From: Klebsiella sp. WP3-W18-ESBL-02
Lineage (GTDB): Bacteria; Pseudomonadota; Gammaproteobacteria; Enterobacterales; Enterobacteriaceae
Direction of reading: 5' to 3'
Length of the DNA stretch: 64,000 nt
Assembly (NCBI RefSeq): GCF_014168815.1
Contig: NZ_AP021972.1
Location: forward strand, 2,108,001-2,172,000
Position numbers and translations under genes: made by a program. The notes beneath the pieces are model-generated. The model did not search any database, was not told the DNA's origin, and saw only the letters and a program-made list of their open reading frames with translations. Below are positions 32,590 through 41,724 of the stretch, one piece after another (position 1 is the first letter of the stretch; every line of letters starts with the position of its first letter).

Positions 32590-32753
32590 GACTGCTAGTG
32601 CAGAAGGTCGAGTTGGTGGTCGGCGGCCTAAGTTCAGCAAGGATGAATGGTCGCAGATGGGGAGGTTGATAGGGGGGGATGGACAGAAAGCAGGTGGCGC
32701 TCATTTTCGATGCTGGGATATCTACTCTCTATAAAAAATTCCCTGCGAATGTA
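32590..32753 (+). pseudogene. remnant of a Hin/Pin-type DNA invertase (serine recombinase), C-terminus only
   Basis: Frame 1 reads SAEGRVGGRRPKFSKDEW, then SQMGRLIGG. After a seven-G run (32672-32678) the frame shifts and continues MDRKQVALIFDAGISTLYKKFPA. Together this is the C-terminal helix-turn-helix DNA-binding domain of Pin/Gin/Hin invertases (compare GRIGGRRPK...GRL...KVA-I-D-STLYK). The catalytic N-terminus with its serine is missing, so it cannot act. It marks a former invertible segment or phage tail-fibre switch at this locus. Confidence 0.75.
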
Positions 32754-32759
32754 AACGAA

Positions 32760-33542
32760 CCTTTTGTATTAGGGGGCATGCCAGACGGCGTTAATTCGCT
32801 TTTTGTCGCAGGGGAATGCACTTGGGTGAGCAGAATATGTGCTGAAAGGCGGGGGGGATGGGGATTCGTCTTGCGCTAATTTTTAGAGGCGAACTCCCTC
32901 TAATTTCACTCGTCGCGATCCCGAACTTCATAGTAACCGTTTGATATGAAAAGGTTGGATTAAGCTGTAATGATAAGTGTTTTTAGTCTTCGTTTTGATG
33001 TAAGCATTTGATTTTTGTGTAATTTTGTGGATTGACTAGACAACAGGAATCGTATTCGGTCTCTTTTTATCTGCCGTATGCACTCAGCAGGACAAGCTCC
33101 GCGGGAATCCGTTAGCTTGTTAACCCAATGTAAACAGATTCTCGCTCCCATCCAAGCACTTTTGTACAATTTAGCGACTTTTTTTTCTTTTTATAAAGTG
33201 ACAATAGTCGCAGACGAAATACAAAATGCTAAGAACTCATATTTTTCCGAAAAATAGATATGTCGCTAATAATATTATTTGTCGCGTTAAAAAGTTTATT
33301 TTCTATTGTGAATTAAAATCTCTATTTTTTTTGCTAAAAAAGGCGCATGCTTTGCGGCGAGTTGAGCCACAGCCTGCCACACCGCGCCATACCTCTGTTG
33401 ACCACCGTTTTGTAAATAAACGTCTGGGCAGTGAATTTGTCGAACGTAGCACTGTCCAACGATTATACGTACCGCATAAAGACAAATGAACGGACTCGTT
33501 TTTTTCCTTACGCGTTACCCTTGCATTACGTTGCTGGAAACA
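32760..33542. other. AT-rich region upstream of lpxP-like gene
   Basis: No convincing gene: frames at 32960-33169 (minus) and 33226-33489 (plus) lack ribosome sites and recognisable proteins. The last ~350 bp are very AT-rich with T runs (33179-33191, 33325-33333) and would hold the promoter of the acyltransferase. Nothing else seen. Confidence 0.5.
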
Positions 33543-34481
33543 ATGATGTCCAAAAAATTTGATACCGCTTTACTTCATCCCCGTAACGGGTTGAAGTGGT
33601 TCGCTCTGGCCTCTTTATGGCTGGTGGTGCAGTTGCCGTACCCACTCTTACACCTGCTTGGCACTTCTCTTGGTAAAGCGTCACGACGTTTTTTAAAGCG
33701 CCGTGAGCAAATTGCCGCGCGCAATATTGAGCTTTGCTTCCCGAATATGGATGCCGCACAGCGGGAAAAGCTGATTGAACAAAACTTTATGTCACTGGGA
33801 ATGGGGCTTATCGAAACCGGTATGGCCTGGTTCTGGAGCGATGCCCGCGTTAAGAAATGGTTTGACGTTGAAGGTTATGCCAACCTGATGGACGCGCTGA
33901 AAGAGCAGCGCGGCGTTATGGTGGTGGGCGTGCACTTTATGTCACTGGAGCTCGGCGGTCGTGCGATGGGGCTGTGCCGTCCAATGATGGCAACTTACCG
34001 TCCGCATAATGACCCGCTGATGGAATGGGTGCAAACCACCGGTCGCCTGCGTTCGAACAAAGCGATGATCGATCGCCGTAACCTGCGTGGTCTGGTGCAG
34101 GCGCTGAAGGCCGGTGAGGCCGTCTGGTTTGCGCCGGATCAGGACTACGGTCCGAAAGGCAGCGTCTTTGCGCCGTTTTTCTCGGTAAACGAAGCGGCGA
34201 CGACCAACGGTACCAACGTGCTGTCGCGCCTTTCCGGCGCGGCGATGCTGACCGTGACCATGGTGCGCAAGCCGTGTCAGCGTGGCTACACGCTGCATAT
34301 TAGCGAAGCCATGACGGATTATCCGTGCGGTGATGAGATCTCCGCTGCGTGCTATATGAACAAAATTATTGAACGCGAAATCCTACGTGCGCCGGAGCAG
34401 TATCTGTGGGTGCATCGCCGGTTCAAAACCCGGCCGCGCGGAGAGGCGTCACTGTACAAAGCCGTACCGCACGCGAAATAA
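33543..34481 (+). CDS. lpxP: lipid A palmitoleoyltransferase LpxP-like
   Basis: 312 residues from ATG 33543 (the next codon is also ATG; the frame is open to 33486 but family N-termini begin near here). It matches E. coli LpxP closely, including FDVEGYANL, VVGVHFMSLELGGR, PMMATYRPHN, AVWFAPDQDYG and EQYLWVHRRFKTRP. The acyltransferase motif H-x4-E is HFMSLE. One N-terminal membrane segment (about residues 18-40). The enzyme adds a secondary acyl chain to Kdo2-lipid IVA at the inner membrane; in E. coli LpxP works at low temperature in place of LpxL. A related LpxL-type specificity cannot be excluded. Confidence 0.8.
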   Translation: MMSKKFDTALLHPRNGLKWFALASLWLVVQLPYPLLHLLGTSLGKASRRFLKRREQIAARNIELCFPNMDAAQREKLIEQNFMSLGMGLIETGMAWFWSDARVKKWFDVEGYANLMDALKEQRGVMVVGVHFMSLELGGRAMGLCRPMMATYRPHNDPLMEWVQTTGRLRSNKAMIDRRNLRGLVQALKAGEAVWFAPDQDYGPKGSVFAPFFSVNEAATTNGTNVLSRLSGAAMLTVTMVRKPCQRGYTLHISEAMTDYPCGDEISAACYMNKIIEREILRAPEQYLWVHRRFKTRPRGEASLYKAVPHAK

Positions 34482-34484
34482 ATA

Positions 34485-34509
34485 ACCCGCCTTTGGGCGG
34501 GTTCCTTTT
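34485..34509. terminator. terminator between lpxP and yebV
   Basis: ACCCGCC-TTTG-GGCGGGT, a 7-bp perfect stem, followed by TCCTTTTGG on the plus strand; on the minus strand it is followed by TATTTATTT, so it can serve both converging genes. Confidence 0.75.
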
Positions 34510-34512
34510 GGG

Positions 34513-34752
34513 TTAGACAAGCCGCATAACCCAGGCGTCGGACGGTCGATCGTAGCGTTGACGATAGAGAACGGAATGTTCGCCATCAAGAAGGGCCGGG
34601 ATGCTGATATCAGCGTCCCAGGCATCTAACTGCATGCATAAATCAGGATCGGACTTGCAAGGAATGCTTAACGTTCGCTCGCCGTGCTGATCGGCGTGCA
34701 TCACGGCATCATCAATTTCGAATGCGCCGATGCGTACGCTGGTTTTACTCAT
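34513..34752 (-). CDS. yebV: YebV family protein
   Basis: 79 residues from ATG 34752 (GGAGAG upstream on the minus strand). KTSVRIGAFEIDDAV, IPCKSDPDLCMQLDAWDA and the C-terminal SDAWVMRL are nearly as in E. coli YebV (78 residues). Function unknown. It lies downstream of rsmF as in E. coli. Confidence 0.93.
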   Translation of the reverse strand: MSKTSVRIGAFEIDDAVMHADQHGERTLSIPCKSDPDLCMQLDAWDADISIPALLDGEHSVLYRQRYDRPSDAWVMRLV

Positions 34753-34864
34753 AATGCTCTCCGTTAATCTGCTGACCGTTGTGGTACGACCAGTTAGGCC
34801 GTACCTTTTCAGCGTAGTCAACGCGGAGAATTCTGCCAGTCAAAAGGTGCGCTTTTTTTGTGCG

Positions 34865-36304
34865 CTACTCCGACCTGTTGGCAAAAAGCTTGCCGTCACG
34901 AACTAATTCACGGGGATAACTGTTTTTCAGCCGTGAGCCGATGCGTTTGGCCAGGCCCAGCGGGAATCCCTGGAAAGTGACAATCACATCGTCCGTGGCG
35001 GGCGACTGCTGCGGGTATACATCGCGGCCACGATACCATTCTTCCGCTTCTTCCAGCGTCAGCTCATGCCCTAACTTTCGGGTGTTTGCCAGCGCGATAA
35101 CCGCTTCATGCTGCCAGCGGAAACCTTTATTGTGCGTTTCGGCAAGCTTAAGCCCGATACGGGAAAAACGAACTTTTCCCAGCAGAGGCGCAATCTCACC
35201 CGGGAATAGCCATATCTCTTTGTCGCGCTGCCACAGCGTCAGCGTATCGTCCCATTCAATACCGACCTTACGCGCAGCGTCGGCAACCGCCGCGGACTCG
35301 CGGCTTTTCATGGGCGCAAACGGGAATTTACCCACTTTATAGCCCGGAGCCGGTAGGGGATCGATGGCGGCGGTTTTACGCAAACGGGCGACGAAGAAGC
35401 CTTCACAGTCATAAATTTGCGGGAAGACGTGCAGAAAACCTTCTGGCGTCAGCGCCTGTTCCGCGCCAGGGAATAGCGTGCCCAGTGGCGCTATCTCTAC
35501 CGCCTGTGGATAGCGCGCCAGCAGCCAGGCTACCACCGATTCGTTCTCGTCGCGGTTTAGCGTACAGGTTGAATAGACCAGCGTGCCGCCGGGGCGCAGT
35601 GCATGGAAGGCACTGTCGATCAGTTCACGCTGCGTATCGGCTATCGCCTGATTGCTCGCCAGCGACCAGTTTTTCAGTGCGTCCGCATCTTTACGCACTA
35701 CGCCTTCGCCGGAACAGGGGGCATCTAACAGAATGGCGTCGAAGCATTCCGGCAGCGCGGCGCCAAATACGCGGCCGTCGAAGTGGGTCAGGGCGGTATT
35801 ACTGATGCCGCAGCGGCTGATGTTGGCATGCAGCACTTTCACGCGGCTGGCGGAAAACTCATTGGCCAGCAGCATACCGCGATTGCCCATCCGCGCGGCA
35901 ATTTGCGTGGTTTTAGAGCCTGGGGCCGCGGCAACGTCCATTACCCGCTCGGGGCGCTCGCCTTCGGCAAACAGCGCGGCCACCGGCAGCATTGAGCTGG
36001 CTTCCTGAATGTAAAACAGCCCGCTTAAGTGTTCGGCGGTGCTACCCAACGGCAGGGCGTCTTCCTCTTCGCGTTCAATCCAGAAACCTTCCGCACACCA
36101 GGGCACCGGCGTCAGCTGCCACCCATAGGGGGCGACCAGCGCCAGAAAATCATCCACCGTGATTTTCAGCGTGTTGATGCGAATGCTACGGCGCAGCGGG
36201 CGCTGGCAGGCAGCAAGAAAATCCTCAAAAGAGAGATGTGCGGGCATGGCCTCGCGCATCTGCGCAAGGAATTCATCAGGAAAATAGACAGAGTTTTGAG
36301 CCAC
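34865..36304 (-). CDS. rsmF: 16S rRNA (cytosine-1407-C5)-methyltransferase RsmF
   Basis: 479 residues from GTG 36304, exactly the E. coli length; the open frame continues to 36346 but the added residues are not conserved. SAM-binding motif MDVAAAPGSKTTQ, DAPCSGEG with one conserved cysteine and YSTCTL with the catalytic cysteine of NSUN-type m5C enzymes. The C-terminus carries the PUA-like domain ending KRIGSRLKNSYPRELVRDGKLF. It methylates C1407 in 30S subunits. Confidence 0.95.
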   Translation of the reverse strand: MAQNSVYFPDEFLAQMREAMPAHLSFEDFLAACQRPLRRSIRINTLKITVDDFLALVAPYGWQLTPVPWCAEGFWIEREEEDALPLGSTAEHLSGLFYIQEASSMLPVAALFAEGERPERVMDVAAAPGSKTTQIAARMGNRGMLLANEFSASRVKVLHANISRCGISNTALTHFDGRVFGAALPECFDAILLDAPCSGEGVVRKDADALKNWSLASNQAIADTQRELIDSAFHALRPGGTLVYSTCTLNRDENESVVAWLLARYPQAVEIAPLGTLFPGAEQALTPEGFLHVFPQIYDCEGFFVARLRKTAAIDPLPAPGYKVGKFPFAPMKSRESAAVADAARKVGIEWDDTLTLWQRDKEIWLFPGEIAPLLGKVRFSRIGLKLAETHNKGFRWQHEAVIALANTRKLGHELTLEEAEEWYRGRDVYPQQSPATDDVIVTFQGFPLGLAKRIGSRLKNSYPRELVRDGKLFANRSE

Positions 36305-36342
36305 TGGCGGATACCACAAGGAGATAACGAGCGCGCAGTCTA

Positions 36343-36377
36343 GCATAAAACGCGCCGGTGACGGGACACCGGCGCGT
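36343..36377 (-). terminator. terminator of the letAB (yebST) operon
   Basis: CGCGCCGGTG (36351-36360) and CACCGGCGCG (36367-36376), a perfect 10-bp stem with a six-base loop; on the minus strand TTTTATG follows. It separates yebT from rsmF. Confidence 0.8.
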
Positions 36378-36388
36378 GAGGCTGGATG

Positions 36389-39022
36389 TTAACGCGGCAG
36401 GGCGGTGCCCCAATCGCGCCACTCTTTGGGTTCAGATTCCAGCAGCAGGAAGTGTTTACCTTTCTGCGCTTTCGGCGCCAGCGGCGTCCCCGGCGGCGTG
36501 GCGAAGGCGATACCGCCGCGAATGAACTGGTTGAAGGTGCCGGTTTTCACCACGCCGCCAATCAGGCCAAAGTCAAGGCTGTAGCCTGATGCCAGCCAGA
36601 ACACCGAGTTGTTGCGCACCAGATGCTGGTAGCGCTGGCCGATGCGCAGCTCGACCATGACCCGGTCAGACAGGCTGCCGAGGTGCAGGCCGGTAATCGT
36701 GCCCACTTCGATACCGCGGAACAACACCGGCGTGCCGATGCTCAGCGAGCCGGCTTCTGGCGCCTCCACCACGACGTTCAGCCCGTTCAGGTAGCGGGAG
36801 TCGGCGATGGTGGCTTCCTGCAGCTCGAAGTCACGACGCAGCTCGCCGTGCCCCGGTTCAACGTTGACGTACGGCTGTAGCAGCGTGTCCAGGTGCTCGA
36901 CGCCTGCCGCGGAGATCTGGGGGGTGATCACCGAGAAGCGCGTGCCGCGGCGAGCAAAGGTGTTGACGTACTCTGGGTACAGCACGGCGCTGGCCTGCAC
37001 CTCGTTGCGAGAGGCGTTAAGCGCCAGGCTCTGCACCTGGCCGATATCGATACCGAGGTAGCGGATTGGCATACCGGCGGACAGTTTGTCCGCGTCGAAA
37101 GCGTGCAGCGTAATTTGACCACCGACGGCGCGGGCGGCCGTTTCTGACGGGAACAGCACGCGTTTATCACCTTTGCGGGTGCCATTATTGGCTTCGCTGA
37201 TGTTGTCAAAGCTCACAGCCCCCTTCAGCGCACGCGATAGCGGCGATGCTTGTACCGTTAGCCCGCTGCCGTTGAGCTGTACCTTCGCGCCGCCTTCTGC
37301 CCAGAAGACGCTACTTGGGGTCAACAAGGAACGGTATTCCGGTTTGATGTGCACGGCGATATCAAAGGCGTTGGCACGCGGCTGTACCGAGGTGACTTCA
37401 CCGACCTCAAACTTACGGTACAGCACCACCGATCCGGTCTGAATATCCGGCAGCGTCTCGGCGGTAAGCATCAGGGTCGTGGTCGGGTAGTCGCTCAGGT
37501 TATTCTCCTGCGCTTTCTCCAGATTGGCGTACAGCGGATAGCTGTCCTTCATCGGCCCTTTTTCTCCGGGCAGAATACGAATGCCGCCGCTTAACCATTC
37601 ATTAGCGCTGGCACCAAGGAACTCAACGCCATCAATCCCAACCTTGACGTCCATCTTGCTGTTGACGACGAATTTGCTGTCGCCGTGCAGCAGGTCGCGG
37701 TACTGCGGGTCAATAGCGATGGCGAAGGCGATCCCTTTTGCGCTTAGCGTGCGCTCCATCACCTGACCTATACGCACGCCGTGCAGCATAATCGGCTGCC
37801 CGGCTTCAATACCGTAGCTCTCCGGTGCCGTGAGGGTTAGCGTCATTACCCCGGGCTGCTGCAACAGGGTTTTATCCGCCGCCAGTACGGTAAAGCTGTT
37901 TTTTGGCGCGCCTTCGCCCGGTACCAGCTCAAAGGTACTGCCGGTCAGCAGTTGGCTGAGGTTGGTGTTTTCCAGCGACAGCTTCGGCTGGTGCAGTTCG
38001 ATGCGCGTTCTTTCGCGCAGCAGCGACACCACGCTTGGATCGACGGTCATTTCACCGGTCACCGAGCTGTCAGGATTTAAGGTCATTTTGGTGAGCTGGC
38101 CGACCTCCAGTCCTTGATACAGCATCGGGGTCGAACCGGCTTTCAGCCCATCGCCGTTTGGCAGTTGGAGCTGAATCAGCACCCCGCGCTGGCTATGGGC
38201 GAGGTCTTCATACAGACCAAATTCGTCGTTTTGCGCAGCGGCCTGGGAGTCTGCCGGCGAGTCGAAGGCAATGGCGCCGTTAACCAGCGCCGCCAGGCTT
38301 TCCAGCTGCACTTTCGCGCCGCTGAGGCCTACGTCGGCCTTCACGCCGGAGACGTTCCAGAAGCGGCTGCCTTTTTTCACTAGGTTAGTGAAGCGACGCT
38401 CAATGAGCACGTCGATCGTCACGCCCTGGTTATTTGGGTTAATGGTGTAGTCGTACACGCGGCCAACCGGAATCTTGCGGAAATACACCAGCGACCCGCT
38501 GCTCAGCGAACCGAGATCCGGCGCATGCAGGTGAATCATCAGCTCGCCGTTATTCAGACGGTATTTCGGCTGCGTATCTAGTGCGGTAAAGCGATCGCTG
38601 GGCTCACCTTTACCGGGCATCATTCCGATATAGTTACCGCCAACCAGAGCATCAAGGCCGGAAACGCCGGCCAGAGAGGCTTTTGGTGTGACCAGCCAGA
38701 ACTGCGTATCCGTGCGCAGCGCGTCTTCCATGTCGCTTTTGATGCTGGCGCGCACTTCAATTTTGCTGCGGTCTTTTGCCAGGCGGATGTCCTGTACCGT
38801 CCCCACTTCTACGCCCTGGAAGCGCACAGGCGTGCGCCCGGGGACGATACCATCCGCCGACATAAAGTCGATGGTAATGGTCGTCCCGCGATCCTCGTAG
38901 CTATTCCAGATAAGCCAGCCGGCAATTATCAGCGCGATAACCGGCAGTAACCAGAACGGTGAAATGCGACGTTTTGTTTTAATTCGCGCTTCAGTCTGTG
39001 AAGCGGGCGTTTCCTGACTCAT
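36389..39022 (-). CDS. yebT: LetB (YebT), seven-MCE-domain lipid transport tube
   Basis: 877 residues from ATG 39022, identical in length to E. coli YebT/LetB; the frame extends 14 codons upstream but MSQETPAS is the conserved start. One N-terminal membrane helix (RRISPFWLLPVIALIIAGWLIW, about 19-40) followed by seven MCE repeats, each with a GTPVRFQGVEVG-like core. LetB hexamers form a periplasmic tunnel carrying phospholipids between inner and outer membrane. Its start overlaps the end of yebS by 32 bp. Confidence 0.95.
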   Translation of the reverse strand: MSQETPASQTEARIKTKRRISPFWLLPVIALIIAGWLIWNSYEDRGTTITIDFMSADGIVPGRTPVRFQGVEVGTVQDIRLAKDRSKIEVRASIKSDMEDALRTDTQFWLVTPKASLAGVSGLDALVGGNYIGMMPGKGEPSDRFTALDTQPKYRLNNGELMIHLHAPDLGSLSSGSLVYFRKIPVGRVYDYTINPNNQGVTIDVLIERRFTNLVKKGSRFWNVSGVKADVGLSGAKVQLESLAALVNGAIAFDSPADSQAAAQNDEFGLYEDLAHSQRGVLIQLQLPNGDGLKAGSTPMLYQGLEVGQLTKMTLNPDSSVTGEMTVDPSVVSLLRERTRIELHQPKLSLENTNLSQLLTGSTFELVPGEGAPKNSFTVLAADKTLLQQPGVMTLTLTAPESYGIEAGQPIMLHGVRIGQVMERTLSAKGIAFAIAIDPQYRDLLHGDSKFVVNSKMDVKVGIDGVEFLGASANEWLSGGIRILPGEKGPMKDSYPLYANLEKAQENNLSDYPTTTLMLTAETLPDIQTGSVVLYRKFEVGEVTSVQPRANAFDIAVHIKPEYRSLLTPSSVFWAEGGAKVQLNGSGLTVQASPLSRALKGAVSFDNISEANNGTRKGDKRVLFPSETAARAVGGQITLHAFDADKLSAGMPIRYLGIDIGQVQSLALNASRNEVQASAVLYPEYVNTFARRGTRFSVITPQISAAGVEHLDTLLQPYVNVEPGHGELRRDFELQEATIADSRYLNGLNVVVEAPEAGSLSIGTPVLFRGIEVGTITGLHLGSLSDRVMVELRIGQRYQHLVRNNSVFWLASGYSLDFGLIGGVVKTGTFNQFIRGGIAFATPPGTPLAPKAQKGKHFLLLESEPKEWRDWGTALPR

Positions 39023-40274
39023 GTGCGTCCCAAAGTAAGCGGCTGTCCAGCCATTCAACAGCAAGGATAGTTAATATTACCGCAGCGCCAAAATAAAACG
39101 CAGCGGGGCCCATCGTGAAGGCGAGAAGCTGATCGCGATTGATGAGCGACATGGTTAATGAAATGACAAACAGATCGAGCATTGACCAGCGGCCAATCCA
39201 GGTCACAAAGCGCAGCAGCAGGATACGCGTGCGCAGCCCCTGTTCGCATTTAAACCGGATACTGAGCAGTAGCGTCAGCATCACGATAACTTTGGTGAAC
39301 GGCACCAGGATACTGGCAAAAAAGACCACTGCGGCCACGGCAACGTTGCTGTTAGCCAGCGACATAATCCCGGAGAGAATGGTGTCTTCCTGGCGGCCGC
39401 CGTTGACATAAATAATCGATATCGGCAGCAGGTTCGCCGGAATCAGGAACACGATTGACGCGACCAGCGCCGCCCAGCTTTTTTGTAAACTCTGCTTACC
39501 GCGATGATAAAGCGGGGTGTGGCAGCGGCTACAACGCCCGCGCGCGTCGCGATAGCCCGTGTAGTGGCAGTTCAGACATACCTGAAGCGACGTGTCCGGC
39601 CGGGTGGCGGGGCGCTGCGGGTAGAAGCGTTCCCACAGCTGTTCGACGTTAAGGTGAATGAGCGTCAGGATGCTGAGTATGACCAGCGAAATATAGGCCA
39701 GCAGGCCAACACCCGGTTGTAAAAAAGCGTAGTCCTGAACTTTAATTGAGGCGACGGCGATGCCGACCAGGTAGATGTCGAGCATCACCCACTCTTTGAG
39801 TTTATCCAGCATCAACAGGACAGGACGCAGATTCATCCCTAGAATATTACCCAGCCAGAGATAGGCGATAGCGACAACCAGCACCGCCGGGGCGGCGACG
39901 GTACAGAAAAAGACCATTGCCGCCGTGACCGGGTCGCCGCTGTCGGTCATCTGCCAGATGCCGTGTAGCAGGTTGGCGTCAATGCGCACCCCGAGCAGGT
40001 GCAGACGCAGCAGGGGTTCGCTCCAGGCGAAGGGCATCAGCAGCAGCATGGTAATCGCCATGGCGCCCAGGCGCGTTAACGACCAATCGCGGCCGTCGCG
40101 CACTTTGGCGTTACAGCGTGGGCAGTAGGCACATTGCGATGATTTTACGACCGGTAACCGAAAAAGCATATCGCACTGCGGGCAACGTTGGTAATGTGCC
40201 CACGGTAGTGGTTCGCTCACCGCGTGAATGCGTATTTTCTTTGTCGGCGTTATAGATGATATTTTCAGTGCCAT
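38991..40274 (-). CDS. yebS: LetA (YebS), PqiA-like membrane partner of LetB
   Basis: 427 residues, the E. coli length. Two copies of a zinc-ribbon plus four-helix membrane module: CPQCDMLF with CAYCPRCN at the N-terminus, and CLNCHYTGY with CSRCHTPLY near residue 230. Multiple membrane segments. It sits in the inner membrane and loads lipid into the LetB tube. First gene of the yebST operon, divergent from msrC. Confidence 0.95.
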   Translation of the reverse strand: MALKISSITPTKKIRIHAVSEPLPWAHYQRCPQCDMLFRLPVVKSSQCAYCPRCNAKVRDGRDWSLTRLGAMAITMLLLMPFAWSEPLLRLHLLGVRIDANLLHGIWQMTDSGDPVTAAMVFFCTVAAPAVLVVAIAYLWLGNILGMNLRPVLLMLDKLKEWVMLDIYLVGIAVASIKVQDYAFLQPGVGLLAYISLVILSILTLIHLNVEQLWERFYPQRPATRPDTSLQVCLNCHYTGYRDARGRCSRCHTPLYHRGKQSLQKSWAALVASIVFLIPANLLPISIIYVNGGRQEDTILSGIMSLANSNVAVAAVVFFASILVPFTKVIVMLTLLLSIRFKCEQGLRTRILLLRFVTWIGRWSMLDLFVISLTMSLINRDQLLAFTMGPAAFYFGAAVILTILAVEWLDSRLLWDAHESGNARFTD

Positions 40275-40417
40275 TTATTACATTGATAAATGAATGTATA
40301 ACTCTATCTTAACCTAAGTATGGATTCATCTTGAGCCCGAACGCACTTAATGCGTATTTTATCAGGCCAGAGAATGGGTAACGAACCAGTAACATCGTAA
40401 ACAACAGTGATTGAATA

Positions 40418-40915
40418 ATGAGCAAAACAGAATTTTACGCGGACCTTAACCGTGATTTTCAGGCATTAATGGCAGGTGAAACAAGTTTCTTAGCGGTAAT
40501 CTCTAACACCAGCGCGCTGCTGTATGAGCGTCTGTCCGACGTAAACTGGGCCGGTTTCTATCTGCTGGAAGGCGATACGCTGGTTCTCGGGCCGTTCCAG
40601 GGCAAAATTGCCTGCGTGCGAATCCCGGTTGGGCGCGGCGTTTGCGGCACCGCGGTGGCGGAAAATCGCGTTCAGCGTATTGCAGATGTTCATGCTTTTG
40701 ATGGGCACATTGCCTGTGATGCGGCCAGCAACGCCGAAATCGTGTTACCGCTGCAGGTAAACAATCAGGTGATTGGCGTGCTGGATATTGATAGCACCGC
40801 GTTCTCGCGCTTTAGCGAAGAGGATGAACAGGGCTTATGTGAACTGGTCGGCCACCTGCAAAAAGTGCTTGAAGCCACCGATTATCAAAAATTCTTTGCA
40901 CCCGTCGCAGGATAA
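40418..40915 (+). CDS. msrC: free methionine-(R)-sulfoxide reductase MsrC
   Basis: 165 residues, GAF-domain enzyme. The three redox cysteines Cys66 (KIACVRI), Cys76 (GVCGTAV) and Cys100 (HIACDAAS) keep the spacing of E. coli MsrC. It reduces free methionine-R-sulfoxide in the cytosol with thioredoxin as donor. Same neighbour order yebS-msrC-proQ as in E. coli. Confidence 0.95.
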   Translation: MSKTEFYADLNRDFQALMAGETSFLAVISNTSALLYERLSDVNWAGFYLLEGDTLVLGPFQGKIACVRIPVGRGVCGTAVAENRVQRIADVHAFDGHIACDAASNAEIVLPLQVNNQVIGVLDIDSTAFSRFSEEDEQGLCELVGHLQKVLEATDYQKFFAPVAG

Positions 40916-41012
40916 TCAACGGATAACGTAGCATTTACGGATGGCGTCATTATAATGTCGCCTGTTCATGCCTGCGGCTTGTTGGCTACGTCCGTTGTAA
41001 TCAGGAAATTTC

Positions 41013-41705
41013 ATGGAAAATCAACCTAAGTTGAATAGCAGTAAAGAAGTTATCGCATTTTTAGCCGAACGTTTTCCGCAGTGCTTTAGCGCGGAAGGTG
41101 AAGCTCGTCCTCTGAAAGTCGGTATTTTTCAGGATCTCGTCGAGCGTGTTGAAGGGGAAATGAACCTCAGCAAAACCCAACTGCGTTCCGCATTACGTCT
41201 TTATACTTCAAGCTGGCGCTACCTTTACGGTATCAAAGCCGGTGCCGTTCGCGTCGATCTCGACGGCAACCCATGCGGTGAGCTGGACGAGCAGCACGTT
41301 GCACACGCACGTCAACAGCTTGAAGAAGCCAAAGCTCGCGTTCAGGCGCAGCGCGCTGAACAGCAGGCGAAAAAACGCGAAGCAGCCGCTGCGGCGGGCG
41401 AGCAGGGTGATGCGCCACGTCGTGAGCGTAAACCGCGTCCTCCGGTACGCCGTAAAGAAGGGGCCGAGCGCAAGCCGCGCGCTGCTGCTGCAAAACCGGC
41501 TGCTAAACCGGCTCGCGAAGTGCGTGAAGAAAAACTGACGCCGGTATCCGATCTGTCTGCGCTGACGGTCGGTCAATCCCTGAAAGTTAAAGCGGGCAAT
41601 AACGCTATGGATGCAACGATCCTGGAAATTACCAAGGATGGCGTTCGCGTTCAGCTTACTTCTGGTATGTCAATGATTGTACGCGCAGAACACCTGGTGT
41701 TCTGA
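41013..41705 (+). CDS. proQ: RNA chaperone ProQ
   Basis: 230 residues. The FinO-type N-terminal domain (residues ~1-120: LNSSKEVIAFLAERFPQCF, ALRLYTSSWRYLYGI) binds small RNAs and 3' UTRs. A basic Ala/Lys/Arg/Pro linker (about 120-180) and a C-terminal Tudor-like domain (TVGQSLKVKAGNNAMDATILEI) follow. A global RNA-binding protein affecting, among others, ProP osmotransport. It ends 19 bp before prc. Confidence 0.95.
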   Translation: MENQPKLNSSKEVIAFLAERFPQCFSAEGEARPLKVGIFQDLVERVEGEMNLSKTQLRSALRLYTSSWRYLYGIKAGAVRVDLDGNPCGELDEQHVAHARQQLEEAKARVQAQRAEQQAKKREAAAAAGEQGDAPRRERKPRPPVRRKEGAERKPRAAAAKPAAKPAREVREEKLTPVSDLSALTVGQSLKVKAGNNAMDATILEITKDGVRVQLTSGMSMIVRAEHLVF

Positions 41706-41724
41706 AACGGAGGCCGGGCCAGGC

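Noticed and set aside
33226..33489. 87-codon frame upstream of the lpxP-like gene
   Set aside because: No ribosome site, no recognisable protein, lies in AT-rich promoter-like DNA.
31081..33542. Right attachment site of the prophage
   Set aside because: A boundary must lie near here, but the left end and integrase are outside the window, so no repeated core can be identified.
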